A stretch of DNA of 64,000 nucleotides from Rodentibacter heidelbergensis. GTDB taxonomy: Bacteria > Pseudomonadota > Gammaproteobacteria > Enterobacterales > Pasteurellaceae. The DNA lies in assembly GCF_002000125.1 (NCBI RefSeq), contig NZ_MLHH01000005.1, positions 1 through 64,000 of the forward strand, in the 5' to 3' direction. The notes below the pieces were generated by a model, which was not told the origin of the DNA, searched no databases, and worked only from the letters and a program-made list of their open reading frames with translations. A program made the position numbers and the translations under genes. Of this stretch, positions 40,408-50,765 are shown one piece after another; positions within the stretch are counted from its first letter, which is position 1, and each line of letters starts with the position of its first letter.

Positions 40408-41289
40408 ATGGCTTGGATTCAAATTCGCCTGAATAGCACTAATGAAAAAGCAGAAAAAATCAGTGATTTCCTAGAAGAAATCGGTTCGGTATCCGTTACT
40501 TTTATGGACAGCCAAGATACCCCTATTTTTGAACCCTTGCCCGGTGAAACCCGTCTTTGGGGCAATACCGATGTGATCGCTTTATTTGATGCACAAACCG
40601 ATATGGCAGAAATTGTCGATTTACTGAAACAAGCTGGGCATTTAGATGAGCATACCGCTTATAAAGTCGAACAAATTGAAGACAAAGATTGGGAGCGGGA
40701 ATGGATGGATAATTTCCATCCAATGCGGTTTGGCCAGCGTTTATGGATTTGCCCAAGTTGGCGAGAAGTACCGGATGAAAATGCCGTCAATGTGATGTTA
40801 GACCCCGGCCTTGCATTTGGTACGGGCACGCACCCGACAACCGCCCTTTGTTTAGAATGGTTAGACGGATTGGATTTAAAAGGCAAAACCGTCATTGATT
40901 TCGGTTGTGGTTCGGGTATTTTAGCTATTGCAGCATTAAAACTGGGAGCAAAAAGTGCGATTGGCATTGACATCGATCCGCAAGCCATTCTTGCCAGCCG
41001 TAATAATGCGGAACAAAATGGTGTGGCGGATCGTTTACAACTCTTTTTATCGGATGAAAAACCGGAAAATCTAAAAGCAGATGTTGTTGTTGCCAATATT
41101 CTTGCCGGCCCCTTAAAAGCGCTTTACCCCGTGATTAGCCAACTTGTTAAAGAAAACGGCCATTTGGGTTTATCCGGTATTTTAGAAAGCCAAGCCCCAT
41201 CAGTTTGTGAAGCCTACGCACAAACCTTTCGCTTAGAGCCTGTTGCTGTACGCGAAGAATGGTGCAGAATTACAGGTAAGACCAGGTAA
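40408..41289 (+). CDS. prmA: Ribosomal protein L11 methyltransferase PrmA
   Basis: Trimethylates ribosomal protein L11. 293 residues: N-terminal substrate domain, then SAM motif [20 protein letters not shown] and the NILAGPL motif. AAGGAAAAG ribosome site, 17 bases after fic. Confidence 0.95.
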   Translation: MAWIQIRLNSTNEKAEKISDFLEEIGSVSVTFMDSQDTPIFEPLPGETRLWGNTDVIALFDAQTDMAEIVDLLKQAGHLDEHTAYKVEQIEDKDWEREWMDNFHPMRFGQRLWICPSWREVPDENAVNVMLDPGLAFGTGTHPTTALCLEWLDGLDLKGKTVIDFGCGSGILAIAALKLGAKSAIGIDIDPQAILASRNNAEQNGVADRLQLFLSDEKPENLKADVVVANILAGPLKALYPVISQLVKENGHLGLSGILESQAPSVCEAYAQTFRLEPVAVREEWCRITGKTR

Positions 41290-41540
41290 TCGTTTGCATG
41301 GACGTTGGTAAAGGGAATGTTTCTTCTCATTATTTCCATTTATCAGTGTCTATTTTACTCAAACTATCCGTCTTATCTTATTCCATTGCGCTTTTGTTCT
41401 GTGTTATAGAACAAAACGAATGAATGACGATTATCAAATCATCACTCAAAGATGACATTCTTATTAAGTGATGTGACCTCTTGCTAGAAGCAATGAGGTT
41501 TTATCACTCGGAATAAGGCGTTTTTTTGAGCAACTTTCCC

Positions 41541-41568
41541 TTGCAAACTCAAGCAAAATGCGTATCAT
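41541..41568 (+). promoter_or_regulatory. dusB-fis promoter with GC-rich discriminator
   Basis: TTGCAA at 41541-41546, 16-base spacer, TATCAT at 41563-41568, then AGCACGCC. A GC-rich stretch between -10 and start is typical of promoters shut down by ppGpp, as known for dusB-fis in E. coli. The remainder of the gap 41290-41648 is AT-rich with no gene seen. Confidence 0.6.
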
Positions 41569-41648
41569 AGCACGCCTTGTCGGTTGTTGCCTCATTTCAC
41601 CATAATGCGGGCAGCAACGCTGGGGTTAGGCTTGTAAGGGTGGTAGAG

Positions 41649-42629
41649 GTGAAAATCGGTTCATACCAATTGAAAAATCGTGTTTTACTCGCCCCCATGG
41701 CAGGCATTACCGATAAGCCCTTTCGCCGCCTTTGTGCACATTATGGTGCGGGACTGACATTTTCAGAAATGATGTCCACCAATCCTCAGGTTTGGCATAC
41801 GGAAAAATCTCAACTTCGTTTAGCCCATAGTGATGATCTCGGCATCAATGCCGTGCAAATTGCAGGATCTGATCCTTTAGAAATGGCGAAAGCGGCGGCC
41901 ATTAATGTGGAGTACGGGGCAGAGATCATTGATATTAATATGGGATGTCCTGCCAAAAAGGTAAATCGTAAACTTGCCGGTTCTGCGCTTTTGCAATTTC
42001 CTGATTTGGTAGAAAACATTCTACGGGAAGTGATCAATGCGGTGAATGTACCGGTGACGTTAAAAATTCGTACGGGCTGGGATAAATCCCACCAAAACTG
42101 TGTGCAAATCGGTAAAATTGCCGAACAATCCGGCATTCAGGCTTTAACCATTCATGGGCGGACGAGAGAATGTCTTTTTGAAGGTGAAGCAGAATACGAC
42201 AATATTCGTGCGGTAAAACAAGCCATTTCCATTCCTGTCATTGCAAATGGCGATATTGATTCCGCTCAAAAAGCAAAATCAGTACTTGATTACACCGGTG
42301 CTGATGCAATTATGATAGGTCGGGCAGCGCTTGGTAATCCCTGGCTATTTCAGCAGGTAGTGGGTTTTATTGAGCATGATTCGATGATTCAACCACCCGG
42401 TTTAAGCGAAAAGTGCGGTCAAATTTTGCATCATATTCAAGAATTACATGAATTCTATGGTGAACAAAAAGGCTATCGCATCGCCCGTAAACATGTGGCT
42501 TGGTATTTACAGGGGATTCAACCTGATTCCGTTTTTAGACAGACTTTTAACACAATCAGCCATCCTAAGGAACAACTTGTTGTGTTAGAAGAATTTTTTA
42601 ATTCAATTTTGGATAGAGAAAAATGTTAG
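41649..42629 (+). CDS. dusB: tRNA-dihydrouridine synthase DusB
   Basis: FMN enzyme reducing uridines in the tRNA D-loop. About 326 residues with [17 protein letters not shown], the catalytic Cys in [19 protein letters not shown], and [17 protein letters not shown] prefer the GTG at 41649, giving the family start (V/M)[11 protein letters not shown]; the open frame extends upstream to 41577 but those residues are not typical. The last bases overlap fis. Confidence 0.92.
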   Translation: MKIGSYQLKNRVLLAPMAGITDKPFRRLCAHYGAGLTFSEMMSTNPQVWHTEKSQLRLAHSDDLGINAVQIAGSDPLEMAKAAAINVEYGAEIIDINMGCPAKKVNRKLAGSALLQFPDLVENILREVINAVNVPVTLKIRTGWDKSHQNCVQIGKIAEQSGIQALTIHGRTRECLFEGEAEYDNIRAVKQAISIPVIANGDIDSAQKAKSVLDYTGADAIMIGRAALGNPWLFQQVVGFIEHDSMIQPPGLSEKCGQILHHIQELHEFYGEQKGYRIARKHVAWYLQGIQPDSVFRQTFNTISHPKEQLVVLEEFFNSILDREKC

Positions 42630-42922
42630 AACAACAACGTAATCCGTCTGATGCGTTAACCGTATCCGTGTTAAACGCTCAATCACAAGTAACAAACAAA
42701 CCATTGCGTGATTCTGTTAAACAGGCATTACGTAATTATTTATCACAATTAGATGGTCAAGATGTCAATGACCTTTACGAATTAGTATTATCGGAAGTTG
42801 AATACCCAATGCTTGATATGGTGATGCAATATACCCGTGGTAATCAAACCCGAGCCGCCAATATGCTTGGTATCAATCGTGGTACGTTGCGCAAAAAATT
42901 GAAAAAATATGGGATGGGTTAA
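42623..42922 (+). CDS. fis: DNA-binding protein Fis
   Basis: 99-residue nucleoid protein that bends DNA and activates stable-RNA promoters. The C-terminal helix-turn-helix [23 protein letters not shown] is clear. It overlaps the dusB stop by 7 bases, so the two are co-translated. A terminator follows at 43015. Confidence 0.96.
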   Translation: MLEQQRNPSDALTVSVLNAQSQVTNKPLRDSVKQALRNYLSQLDGQDVNDLYELVLSEVEYPMLDMVMQYTRGNQTRAANMLGINRGTLRKKLKKYGMG

Positions 42923-43014
42923 CCCCCTCTTTCAATCAACGCCTTACTTAAAGGCGAGGTAACCTTCATTTAAGCAAATCACCTTCTCATCAACAAGGTT
43001 GAGTTTATTTATAG

Positions 43015-43047
43015 ACCCCACAAGAAAAGCATTGTGGGGTTATTTTT
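43015..43047 (+). terminator. dusB-fis terminator
   Basis: Perfect 9-bp stem accccacaa / ttgtggggt with an 8-base loop, followed by tatttttt. Confidence 0.9.
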
Positions 43048-43141
43048 TATCTATTGGTTGTGTGCGATGGTATTTTACATCACCCATTTTCTTTGATTTG
43101 AGAGCAGCCGGCTAAAGTCAATGTCCTTTCTAATAGTTTTC

Positions 43142-43155
43142 TTGATCTATCACAA
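43142..43155 (+). promoter_or_regulatory. Possible FNR site upstream of napF
   Basis: TTGAT-CTAT-CACAA: one perfect FNR half and one with two mismatches, about 120 bases before napF. Oxygen control of nap by FNR is known in relatives. The remaining sequence of the gap 42923-43273 shows no gene. Confidence 0.4.
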
Positions 43156-43273
43156 CAAATGTTCATTTTTTTCTTCATTTACCTCTTTTTGGTAGTTTCT
43201 CTTTCTAGGGGATAAATTACATAATTCAGCACCGATAAATTAGGCGAGAAATTATTCACAAAAGGCGAGAAAA

Positions 43274-43789
43274 ATGGTCGTTGAAAACTTACCACGCAGA
43301 GCATTTTTACGGGGTAGATTTTTAACTTCATCTCAGCAAGAAAATACGCCTCGGTTTGATGCCGTTCGCCCGCCTTGGTCAATCGGTGAACGTGAATTTA
43401 TTGACAAATGTACCCGTTGCAACGCTTGTCTTACAGTCTGTGAAACAAAGATTTTAATCAAAGGTGAGGGCGGTTTTCCGGAAGTTCGCTTTGACAATGG
43501 CGAATGTACTTTTTGTCAAAAGTGTGTTGAGGCTTGCCAACAACCGGTTTTCCGTTCGGTGGATGAAGCGCCTTGGGAACATAAAATTCGCATTCATGAG
43601 CATTGTTTAACACAGCATCGTATTGAGTGTCGTTCATGCCAAGATAGCTGTTCTATGAATGCCATTCGATTTCGTTTGCAAAGCGGTGGTGTGGCGCAAC
43701 CTTGGGTTGAGATGGAGCAATGTAACGGCTGTGGGGCTTGTATACAAAGCTGTCCTGTGAGTGCCATTAAAATACTAAAGCATGAATAA
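43274..43789 (+). CDS. napF: Ferredoxin-type protein NapF
   Basis: 171 residues, cytoplasmic, with 4Fe-4S cysteine groups CTRCNACLTVC, CTFCQKCVEAC and CNGCGACIQSCP. Thought to help mature NapA before export. First gene of napFDAGHBC; the end overlaps napD by 8 bases. Confidence 0.94.
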   Translation: MVVENLPRRAFLRGRFLTSSQQENTPRFDAVRPPWSIGEREFIDKCTRCNACLTVCETKILIKGEGGFPEVRFDNGECTFCQKCVEACQQPVFRSVDEAPWEHKIRIHEHCLTQHRIECRSCQDSCSMNAIRFRLQSGGVAQPWVEMEQCNGCGACIQSCPVSAIKILKHE

Positions 43790-44063
43790 TACAAATGTAA
43801 CCTTAGAAAATGCACAAGATTGGCATGTTGTTGGGCTAATTGTGCAAGGCAATCCTGAAAAATTAGCGGAAATTCAGACCGCACTTTCAGCGATTAAACA
43901 TACGGAAATCCCTGTTTTTGATGAAAAAATGGGAAAACTTGTCGTGGTGATGCAATCACATGATCAACATCTTCTGCTGGATAATATCGAAAGTGTGAAA
44001 GAGATTGATGGGGTGATTAATGTATCCTTGGTGTATCACGAGCAAGATGAGCAAAAGAAATAA
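43782..44063 (+). CDS. napD: NapA maturation chaperone NapD
   Basis: 93 residues. Cytoplasmic protein that binds the NapA twin-arginine signal peptide and prevents early export. Family segments DWHVVGLIVQGNPEKL and DGVINVSLVYH are present. It overlaps napF. Confidence 0.92.
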   Translation: MNNTNVTLENAQDWHVVGLIVQGNPEKLAEIQTALSAIKHTEIPVFDEKMGKLVVVMQSHDQHLLLDNIESVKEIDGVINVSLVYHEQDEQKK

Positions 44064-44098
44064 ATTGATCAAATCAATCTGTGAGAAGGGGTGATGCA

Positions 44099-46582
44099 AT
44101 GAATTTAAGTCGTCGAGATTTTATGAAAGCCAATGCGGCGATGGCGGCGGCAACTGCGGCGGGATTAACTATTCCGGTTAAAAACGTTGTGGCGGCAGAA
44201 ACTGAAATCAAGTGGGATAAAGCCGTATGCCGTTTTTGTGGAACGGGTTGTGCGGTGTTAGTAGGTACGAAAGAGGGCCGAGTGGTCGCCTCTCAAGGTG
44301 ATCCGGATGCCGAAGTAAACCGTGGTTTAAACTGTATTAAAGGTTATTTCTTACCTAAAATTATGTATGGTAAGGATCGTCTAACACAGCCAATGTTGCG
44401 TATGACAAATGGCAAATTCGATAAAAACGGGGATTTTGCGCCGGTTTCTTGGGATGTGGCTTTCAAAACCATGGCGGAAAAATTTAAAGAAGCGTTCAAA
44501 AAGAACGGTCAGAATGCCGTTGGGATGTTCAGTTCCGGTCAGTCCACTATTTGGGAAGGCTATGCGAAAAACAAACTTTGGAAAGCCGGTTTCCGTTCGA
44601 ATAATGTGGATCCGAATGCCCGTCATTGTATGGCATCTGCCGCAGTGGCATTTATGCGTACCTTTGGTATGGATGAGCCAATGGGTTGCTATGATGATAT
44701 TGAACGTGCTGAAGCATTTGTGCTTTGGGGTTCTAATATGGCGGAAATGCACCCGATTTTGTGGTCACGCATTACAGACCGCCGAATTTCTAATCCTGAT
44801 GTGAAAGTGGCCGTACTTTCTACCTTTGAACATCGTAGTTTTGAGCTTGCCGATTATGGTTTGGTGTTCACACCTCAAACGGATTTGGCGATTATGAACT
44901 ACATCATTAACTATCTCATTCAAAATGATGCGATCAATTGGGATTTTGTTAATAAACACACCAAATTTAAACGGGGTGAAACCAATATCGGTTATGGTTT
45001 ACGTCCTGAAAATCCGTTAGAGAAAGACACCAACCGTAAAACAGCCGGTAAAATGTACGATTCCTCTTTTGAAGAATTGAAGCAATTGGTCTCAGAATAT
45101 ACCCTTGATAAAGTGCATGAATTATCCGGTGTACCAAAAGATCAACTGGAACATTTGGCAAAACTTTATGCCGATCCAAATAAAAAAGTGGTGTCTTTCT
45201 GGACAATGGGCTTTAACCAACACTCCCGTGGGGTTTGGGCAAACCACCTTATCTACAATATCCATTTATTAACCGGCAAAATTTCTATTCCGGGCTGTGG
45301 CCCATTCTCTTTAACCGGTCAACCTTCAGCCTGTGGTACAGCGCGTGAGGTGGGATCTTTCCCACATCGTTTACCGGCAGATTTGGTGGTAACCAATCCG
45401 CAACACCGTGAAACCGCTGAACGTATTTGGAAATTACCAAAAGGGACGATCTCTGAAAAAGTCGGCTTGGATACGATTGCCCAAGATCGTGCAATGCACG
45501 ATGGAAAAATGAACGTCTTGTGGCAGATGTGTAACAACAATATGCAAGCGGGGCCGAATATTAATGCTGACCGTTTACCGGGCTGGCGTAAAGAAGGCAA
45601 CTTCGTGATTGTTTCCGATCCTTATCCAACGGTTTCTGCACTATCAGCAGACTTAATCCTACCAACAGCGATGTGGGTGGAAAAAGAAGGGGCATACGGT
45701 AATGCAGAACGCCGTACGCAATTCTGGCGTCAGCAAGTGAAAGCACCGGGTGAGGCGAAATCTGACTTGTGGCAGTTAATGGAGTTTGCCAAATACTTCA
45801 CCACCGATGAAATGTGGACGGAAGAATTACTTGCACAAATGCCGGAATATCGTGGTAAGACTTTATATGACGTGTTGTTTAAAAACGGTCAGATCGATAA
45901 ATTCCCATTAAGTGAACTGGCAGAAGGTCAATTAAATGACGAATCTGAACACTTTGGCTACTACGTTCACAAAGGGTTATTTGAGGAATATGCGGAATTT
46001 GGTCGTGGACACGGTCATGATTTAGCGCCATTTGATACCTACCATAAAGCCCGTGGATTACGCTGGCCGGTGGTGGATGGCAAAGAAACCTTATGGCGTT
46101 ATCGTGAAGGTTACGATCCTTATGTGAAAGAAGGCGAAGGGGTGGCATTTTACGGTTATCCGGATAAAAAAGCGATTATCCTTGCTGTTCCATATGAGCC
46201 GGCGGCAGAATCACCGGATGCGGAATTCGATTTATGGTTATCAACCGGCCGTGTGTTAGAACATTGGCATACCGGTTCGATGACCCGTCGTGTACCGGAA
46301 TTACACCGTGCATTTCCAAATAATTTAGTGTGGATGCATCCACTTGATGCTGAAGCAAGAGGGTTACGTCATGGCGATAAAATTAAGATTTCTTCTCGTC
46401 GTGGTGAAATGATTTCACATTTAGACACAAGAGGACGTAATAAGCCGCCAAGAGGTTTGGTTTATACCACTTTCTTTGATGCCGGTCAGCTTGCTAATGT
46501 GTTAACACTTGATGCAACCGACCCGATTTCAAAAGAAACCGACTTCAAAAAATGTGCGGTAAAAGTGGAAAAAGCGGCTTAA
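44099..46582 (+). CDS. napA: Periplasmic nitrate reductase catalytic subunit NapA
   Basis: Molybdenum enzyme reducing nitrate to nitrite in the periplasm. 827 residues: twin-arginine signal [19 protein letters not shown], 4Fe-4S cysteines in [13 protein letters not shown], and the Mo-ligand Cys in [13 protein letters not shown]. The ATG at 44099 has GAGAAGGGG upstream and is the standard MNLSRRDF start; an in-frame codon 18 bases earlier is unneeded. Confidence 0.97.
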   Translation: MNLSRRDFMKANAAMAAATAAGLTIPVKNVVAAETEIKWDKAVCRFCGTGCAVLVGTKEGRVVASQGDPDAEVNRGLNCIKGYFLPKIMYGKDRLTQPMLRMTNGKFDKNGDFAPVSWDVAFKTMAEKFKEAFKKNGQNAVGMFSSGQSTIWEGYAKNKLWKAGFRSNNVDPNARHCMASAAVAFMRTFGMDEPMGCYDDIERAEAFVLWGSNMAEMHPILWSRITDRRISNPDVKVAVLSTFEHRSFELADYGLVFTPQTDLAIMNYIINYLIQNDAINWDFVNKHTKFKRGETNIGYGLRPENPLEKDTNRKTAGKMYDSSFEELKQLVSEYTLDKVHELSGVPKDQLEHLAKLYADPNKKVVSFWTMGFNQHSRGVWANHLIYNIHLLTGKISIPGCGPFSLTGQPSACGTAREVGSFPHRLPADLVVTNPQHRETAERIWKLPKGTISEKVGLDTIAQDRAMHDGKMNVLWQMCNNNMQAGPNINADRLPGWRKEGNFVIVSDPYPTVSALSADLILPTAMWVEKEGAYGNAERRTQFWRQQVKAPGEAKSDLWQLMEFAKYFTTDEMWTEELLAQMPEYRGKTLYDVLFKNGQIDKFPLSELAEGQLNDESEHFGYYVHKGLFEEYAEFGRGHGHDLAPFDTYHKARGLRWPVVDGKETLWRYREGYDPYVKEGEGVAFYGYPDKKAIILAVPYEPAAESPDAEFDLWLSTGRVLEHWHTGSMTRRVPELHRAFPNNLVWMHPLDAEARGLRHGDKIKISSRRGEMISHLDTRGRNKPPRGLVYTTFFDAGQLANVLTLDATDPISKETDFKKCAVKVEKAA

Positions 46583-46606
46583 TATTTTTACAAGGTGAAT
46601 GTATCT

Positions 46607-46634
46607 TGCCTTCCCCGTAAACGGGTGGAGGCAA
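46607..46634 (+). other. Intercistronic hairpin after napA
   Basis: ttgccttccccg and cgggtggaggcaa pair imperfectly. There is no T run on either strand, so it is not a terminator; mRNA processing or stability is possible. Confidence 0.4.
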
Positions 46635-46651
46635 AAAATATGTAAGAAATC

Positions 46652-46712
46652 AACCGCACTTTACTTCATTCTCTCTTCCCATTCACTGAGAGTGTTAATG
46701 TTGTAAAGTGCG
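46652..46712 (+). other. Nested hairpin with USS-like arms in the napA-napG spacer
   Basis: cgcactttac (46655-46664) pairs perfectly with gtaaagtgcg (46703-46712), and ctctc (46671-46675) with gagag (46688-46692) inside it. The outer arm ends four bases before the proposed napG ATG, so it could hide the ribosome site. Confidence 0.6.
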
Positions 46713-46716
46713 CTCA

Positions 46717-47538
46717 ATGATTAAAAAGAAAATGAAAAAGCCTAATCTTAATCCTGAACGCCGCCGATTTTTAAAAGAAACTGTCCGTACCACGGGCGGG
46801 CTTGTTGGCGTGGGGATTTTATTAGGATTACAACAAAATCAGAGCCTTGCTCGTGAAGGCGTGCCTTTACGCCCTCCTTTTGCGTTGCAAGATGCTAAAG
46901 CGTTTTCTGCGGCTTGTATTCGTTGTGGTCAATGTGTGCAAGCATGCCCCTATGATATGTTGCATTTAGCTTCATTATTATCCCCGGTGGAAGCAGGAAC
47001 GCCTTATTTTATTGCTCGTGATAAACCATGCGAAATGTGCCCGGATGTTCCCTGTGCCCATGCTTGCCCGAGTGGGGCATTAGATCGCCATGCGACAAAT
47101 ATTAATGATGCCCGAATGGGATTATCGGTACTGCTTGATCACGAAACCTGCTTAAACTGGCAAGGGCTACGTTGTGATGTGTGTTATCGGGTTTGTCCTT
47201 TAATCGACAAAGCGATCACTTTGGAAAAACAACATAACCCCCGTTCAGATAAACATGCATTGTTTATCCCAACGGTTCATTCCGATGCCTGTACCGGTTG
47301 TGGAAAATGCGAACAAGCCTGTGTTTTGGAGGAAGCAGCGATAAAAATCCTGCCGATGGATTTGGCGAAAGGAATGTTGGGGAAACACTATCGTTTAGGC
47401 TGGGAGGAAAAAGCGAAAGCCGGTCATTCTCTTGCACCAAAAGAAATGATTTCCTTACCAACCCGAATGCCTGAAACCCTCGCTATGCCAGAGCCGGCTG
47501 AACCTGTGTTAGCACCGGTTTTAGGAGGGGCGAAATAA
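46717..47538 (+). CDS. napG: Quinol dehydrogenase ferredoxin subunit NapG
   Basis: About 273 residues with twin-arginine signal ([14 protein letters not shown]) and four 4Fe-4S groups: [35 protein letters not shown] and [11 protein letters not shown]. Passes electrons with NapH toward NapC/NapB. The start is uncertain: ATG 46717 or ATG 46732, neither with a good ribosome site. It is separated from napA by 134 bases, the largest gap in the operon. Confidence 0.9.
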   Translation: MIKKKMKKPNLNPERRRFLKETVRTTGGLVGVGILLGLQQNQSLAREGVPLRPPFALQDAKAFSAACIRCGQCVQACPYDMLHLASLLSPVEAGTPYFIARDKPCEMCPDVPCAHACPSGALDRHATNINDARMGLSVLLDHETCLNWQGLRCDVCYRVCPLIDKAITLEKQHNPRSDKHALFIPTVHSDACTGCGKCEQACVLEEAAIKILPMDLAKGMLGKHYRLGWEEKAKAGHSLAPKEMISLPTRMPETLAMPEPAEPVLAPVLGGAK

Positions 47539-48401
47539 TGGCAAACGCACCGAAATATGCCGGTCGTGAGGCGAGAGAGAAATGGGGCAGGTGGTATGCT
47601 CATCGCTTTTTATTTTGGCGGCGTTTAAGCCAACTCAGTATTCTTGCGATGTTTTTGAGCGGACCTTATTTGGGTGTTTGGATCTTAAAAGGGAATTACA
47701 GCGGGAGTTTACTGCTGGAAACCGTGCCTTTTAGTGATCCGCTCATTACCGCAGAAAGTCTTGCAAGCGGTCATTTGCCTGATTCGCTCACACTTATCGG
47801 TGCCGCCATCATTGTGCTTTTTTATGCATTGGTGGGGAGCAAGGTGTTTTGTGGCTGGGTTTGTCCGTTGAATATGGTGACCGATACGGCCGCATGGTTA
47901 CGCCGAAAACTGGGTATTCGGCAAACGGCAAAACTCCCACGAGGATTACGCTATGGTATTTTGCTGATGATTTTAATCGGCAGTGCGTTAAGCGGAATGT
48001 TGTTGTGGGAGTGGATTAATCCTGTGGCGGCATTAGGTCGGGCCTTTGTTTTTGGCTTAGGCGCAACGGCTTGGTTAATTCTGGTTATTTTTCTTTTTGA
48101 TTTATTGATTGCCGAACATGGTTGGTGTGGGCATTTATGTCCGATAGGGGCAATGTATGGTGTTATTGGCTGCAAAAGTCTTATCCGAATTAAAGTGATT
48201 GATCGTACGAAGTGCGATAATTGTATGGATTGCTACAACATTTGCCCGGAACCCCAAGTATTGCGTTCACCTTTACATGGTAAGAAAGACGAAAGCCTAC
48301 TGGTGCTTTCCAAAGATTGCATTAGCTGCGGACGTTGCATTGACGTTTGTGCTGAAAAAGTATTCAAATTCTCGACTCGATTCGATCATTCAGGGGAGTG
48401 A
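47538..48401 (+). CDS. napH: Quinol dehydrogenase membrane subunit NapH
   Basis: 287 residues, four membrane helices, two CxxxCP motifs (CGWVCPLNM and CGHLCPIGA) and two cytoplasmic 4Fe-4S groups (CDNCMDCYNICPEP and CISCGRCIDVC). ATG overlaps the napG stop (TAATG). Confidence 0.94.
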   Translation: MANAPKYAGREAREKWGRWYAHRFLFWRRLSQLSILAMFLSGPYLGVWILKGNYSGSLLLETVPFSDPLITAESLASGHLPDSLTLIGAAIIVLFYALVGSKVFCGWVCPLNMVTDTAAWLRRKLGIRQTAKLPRGLRYGILLMILIGSALSGMLLWEWINPVAALGRAFVFGLGATAWLILVIFLFDLLIAEHGWCGHLCPIGAMYGVIGCKSLIRIKVIDRTKCDNCMDCYNICPEPQVLRSPLHGKKDESLLVLSKDCISCGRCIDVCAEKVFKFSTRFDHSGE

Positions 48402-48406
48402 TTAAT

Positions 48407-48850
48407 ATGACTAAAAAACAATCTAAAATTTTAGTGGGATTAATGACCGCACTTTTTGCCGGTTCATTAATGGCAACAGAGGTTCAACCGGTGGGCAAAG
48501 ATTTAACCCAATCACCGGAAAATGTAACACCTGCATTTCACAAAGCGCCACGCCAAAGTGAATTATCAGCGTTAAATTATGTAAACCAACCACCGATGGT
48601 GCCGCATAGCGTGGCGAATTATCAGGTGACAAAAAATGTTAACCAGTGCTTAAACTGTCATAGCCCGGAAAACTCACGTTTGAGCGGTGCAACGCGAATC
48701 AGCCCAACGCATTTTATGGATCGTGATGGGAATATTGGCTCGGATACTTCTCCTCGTCGTTATTTCTGTTTACAGTGCCACGTTTCCCAATCCAACGTAG
48801 AGCCTATCGTGCCAAATGATTTCAAACCAATGAAAGGCTACGGTAACTAA
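48407..48850 (+). CDS. napB: Periplasmic diheme cytochrome NapB
   Basis: 147 residues with a Sec signal peptide (LVGLMTALFAGSLMA) and two heme motifs CLNCH and CLQCH. Gives electrons to NapA. ATG 48407 with AGGGGAG upstream is preferred over the GTG at 48398, which overlaps the napH stop. Confidence 0.94.
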   Translation: MTKKQSKILVGLMTALFAGSLMATEVQPVGKDLTQSPENVTPAFHKAPRQSELSALNYVNQPPMVPHSVANYQVTKNVNQCLNCHSPENSRLSGATRISPTHFMDRDGNIGSDTSPRRYFCLQCHVSQSNVEPIVPNDFKPMKGYGN

Positions 48851-48861
48851 GAGGGAAGACT

Positions 48862-49473
48862 ATGTCAGAGAAAAAACCAAACTTCATTGTGCGCTTTTGG
48901 CATTGGTTTCGTAAACCAAGCCGAATGGCGGTTGGCACGATTATTACACTGGCATTTATTGGCGGGATCTTATCTTGGGTTGGCTTTAATTATGGCTTGG
49001 AGAAAACCAACACCGAGCAGTTTTGTGCCAGTTGTCATATGAATGATGCCTATCCGGAGTATCTTCACAGTGCTCATTATCAAACCCGTACCGGTGTGGG
49101 GGCGAGCTGTCCGGATTGCCATGTACCGCATGAATTCGGGCCAAAGATGAAACGTAAAATCATTGCGGCAAAAGAGGTGTATGCACATTATACGGGCAAA
49201 GTGGATACCTTAGAGAAATTTAACGCCCACCGTTTGGAAATGGCAGAAAGAGAATGGGCAAGAATGAAAGCCAATGATTCTCAAGAATGTCGTAATTGCC
49301 ATAATGTGGAGCGAATGAATTTTAGTGAGCAACGACCTGTTGCTGCGAAAATGCATGAGAAAATCAAAACAGAAGGCAAAACCTGTATTGATTGCCATAA
49401 AGGTATAGCACACCAATTACCGGATATGCGAGAAGTAGAATCCGGTTTCAAAAAAGACGCTCAGTCAAAATAA
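48862..49473 (+). CDS. napC: Membrane tetraheme cytochrome NapC
   Basis: 203 residues of the NapC/NirT family: one N-terminal membrane anchor and four heme motifs CASCH, CPDCH, CRNCH and CIDCH. Oxidises quinol and feeds NapB. Last gene of the operon; a strong terminator follows. Confidence 0.96.
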   Translation: MSEKKPNFIVRFWHWFRKPSRMAVGTIITLAFIGGILSWVGFNYGLEKTNTEQFCASCHMNDAYPEYLHSAHYQTRTGVGASCPDCHVPHEFGPKMKRKIIAAKEVYAHYTGKVDTLEKFNAHRLEMAEREWARMKANDSQECRNCHNVERMNFSEQRPVAAKMHEKIKTEGKTCIDCHKGIAHQLPDMREVESGFKKDAQSK

Positions 49474-49487
49474 AAACTTCGTTTATA

Positions 49488-49522
49488 AAAAATCGGCATC
49501 CATTATTGGTGCCGATTTTTTG
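49488..49522 (+). terminator. nap operon terminator
   Basis: Perfect 11-bp stem aaaaatcggca / tgccgattttt with an 11-base loop and T run. Confidence 0.9.
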
Positions 49523-49553
49523 TGTGATGACATCAATTTATATAAAACAGGGT

Positions 49554-50618
49554 TTATTGAGCAAAATACCATTTTGCTAACAAAATACCGCTGTTGACGG
49601 CAATATTCAGCCCACTTTTGAGTGGATTACTTAAAGATAAGCGAAGATTGAGGTCTTGATTTTCGTATAAATCAGCGGTGTGCGTTTCGCTTAGTAAAAA
49701 AACGACTTTCCGATGAAATTGCACTTGATCGAGAGGCTGTCCTGCTTTGTCTTGTGCAATATGTACCACTTGGTAACCGGCTTGGCGAAGTTGTTGCAAT
49801 GCTGATTCGCTGTCCAAACATTCCAATAAACGGAGGTGTTCTGCCCCGCCTTCTGCAACACGCATTGCCGCTGAAGAATAGATTGTTTCGGGATGGGCAG
49901 TAATCAGATTTTTTACCCCATAAAAGGCACAGGTACGCAATACGCCCCCGATATTTTGAGCATTATTGACCTTATCCAACAAAACTAAGACATCTTCCTG
50001 ACGGGGAATTGCCAAATAGCCCGCTAAGGTGAAAGGACGTGGTTTTTTCACCAACATACAAATGCCAGCGTGGTGTTCTGTGCCACTGACAAGGGATAGC
50101 TCTTTGTCATCTACGATGTGATAAACTTTTTTGTTTGCTGCTAAATAACGCAATATTTCGCCGATCTTATGGGACATTTGCACCGTCGCCCAAATTCGCA
50201 CAATGTTTTCCGGACGCTGTGCAAACAATTCCAAACAGGCATTTTCACCACAGACTTTCATTTCTTCTGCCCGATTTTTCTTGATTTTTTCCGGGGCTCG
50301 GGGAGAAAGTGGGCCGGTTTTCTTTTCTTTAGGCTTATTCTCGCTCTTCCGACTTTTTATCACGACTTTTACTTGATTTTGTTCACCCTTATCTTTAGAA
50401 GGCGCTTTGTTGAGAGAAAGCGTTTCAATATGCGGTTCGTGCACTTTGCTTTGAAGATGAGTTTTATCACGTTGGTTATCAAAGTGCGGTCGATTTTGAC
50501 GGTATTTTTCATCGTTTTGGCGATCTTCAACAGACGGAGAACGTGCACCTTTAGGACGACGTTCTTGAAAAATTTTGTCAGAATGGGATTGAAAAGTGGG
50601 TTTGCGGGAATGGTTCAT
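49554..50618 (-). CDS. yfiF: SpoU/TrmH-family RNA methyltransferase (YfiF-like)
   Basis: 354 residues. The first ~120 are basic and low-complexity (SRKSENKPKEKK). An L30e-like substrate domain and then the SpoU knot domain follow: NAQNIGGVLRTCAFYG, MRVAEGGAEHLRL, SLSNPLKSGLNIAVNSGILL. The 2'-O-methyltransferase class is clear; the target RNA position is unknown. A pssA neighbour is as in H. influenzae. Confidence 0.88.
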   Translation of the reverse strand: MNHSRKPTFQSHSDKIFQERRPKGARSPSVEDRQNDEKYRQNRPHFDNQRDKTHLQSKVHEPHIETLSLNKAPSKDKGEQNQVKVVIKSRKSENKPKEKKTGPLSPRAPEKIKKNRAEEMKVCGENACLELFAQRPENIVRIWATVQMSHKIGEILRYLAANKKVYHIVDDKELSLVSGTEHHAGICMLVKKPRPFTLAGYLAIPRQEDVLVLLDKVNNAQNIGGVLRTCAFYGVKNLITAHPETIYSSAAMRVAEGGAEHLRLLECLDSESALQQLRQAGYQVVHIAQDKAGQPLDQVQFHRKVVFLLSETHTADLYENQDLNLRLSLSNPLKSGLNIAVNSGILLAKWYFAQ

Positions 50619-50765
50619 GCTCTGTTACTCAGGAAATTTTTGTCTAAAAAATAGTCAAAAAATATGAAAATTTGTGAGCATTATAACGAAAAAAAACCTT
50701 TTTTCTATTAATCCTAAGAGGAAATATTGTAAACTAGCCGCTCCTTAGAAATTGTAGGATAGATT

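Noticed and set aside
41577-41648. Longer dusB start
   Set aside because: The added residues are not typical for DusB and lie in the leader just behind the promoter.
43180-43194. NarL/NarP-like 7-2-7 site upstream of napF
   Set aside because: TACC and GGTA ends face each other, but the spacing is one base short and the second heptamer has two mismatches.
44065-44078. FNR-like palindrome TTGATC-AA-ATCAAT before napA
   Set aside because: It lies inside the operon between napD and napA and the spacing between the halves does not fit the FNR pattern (TTGAT-N4-ATCAA).
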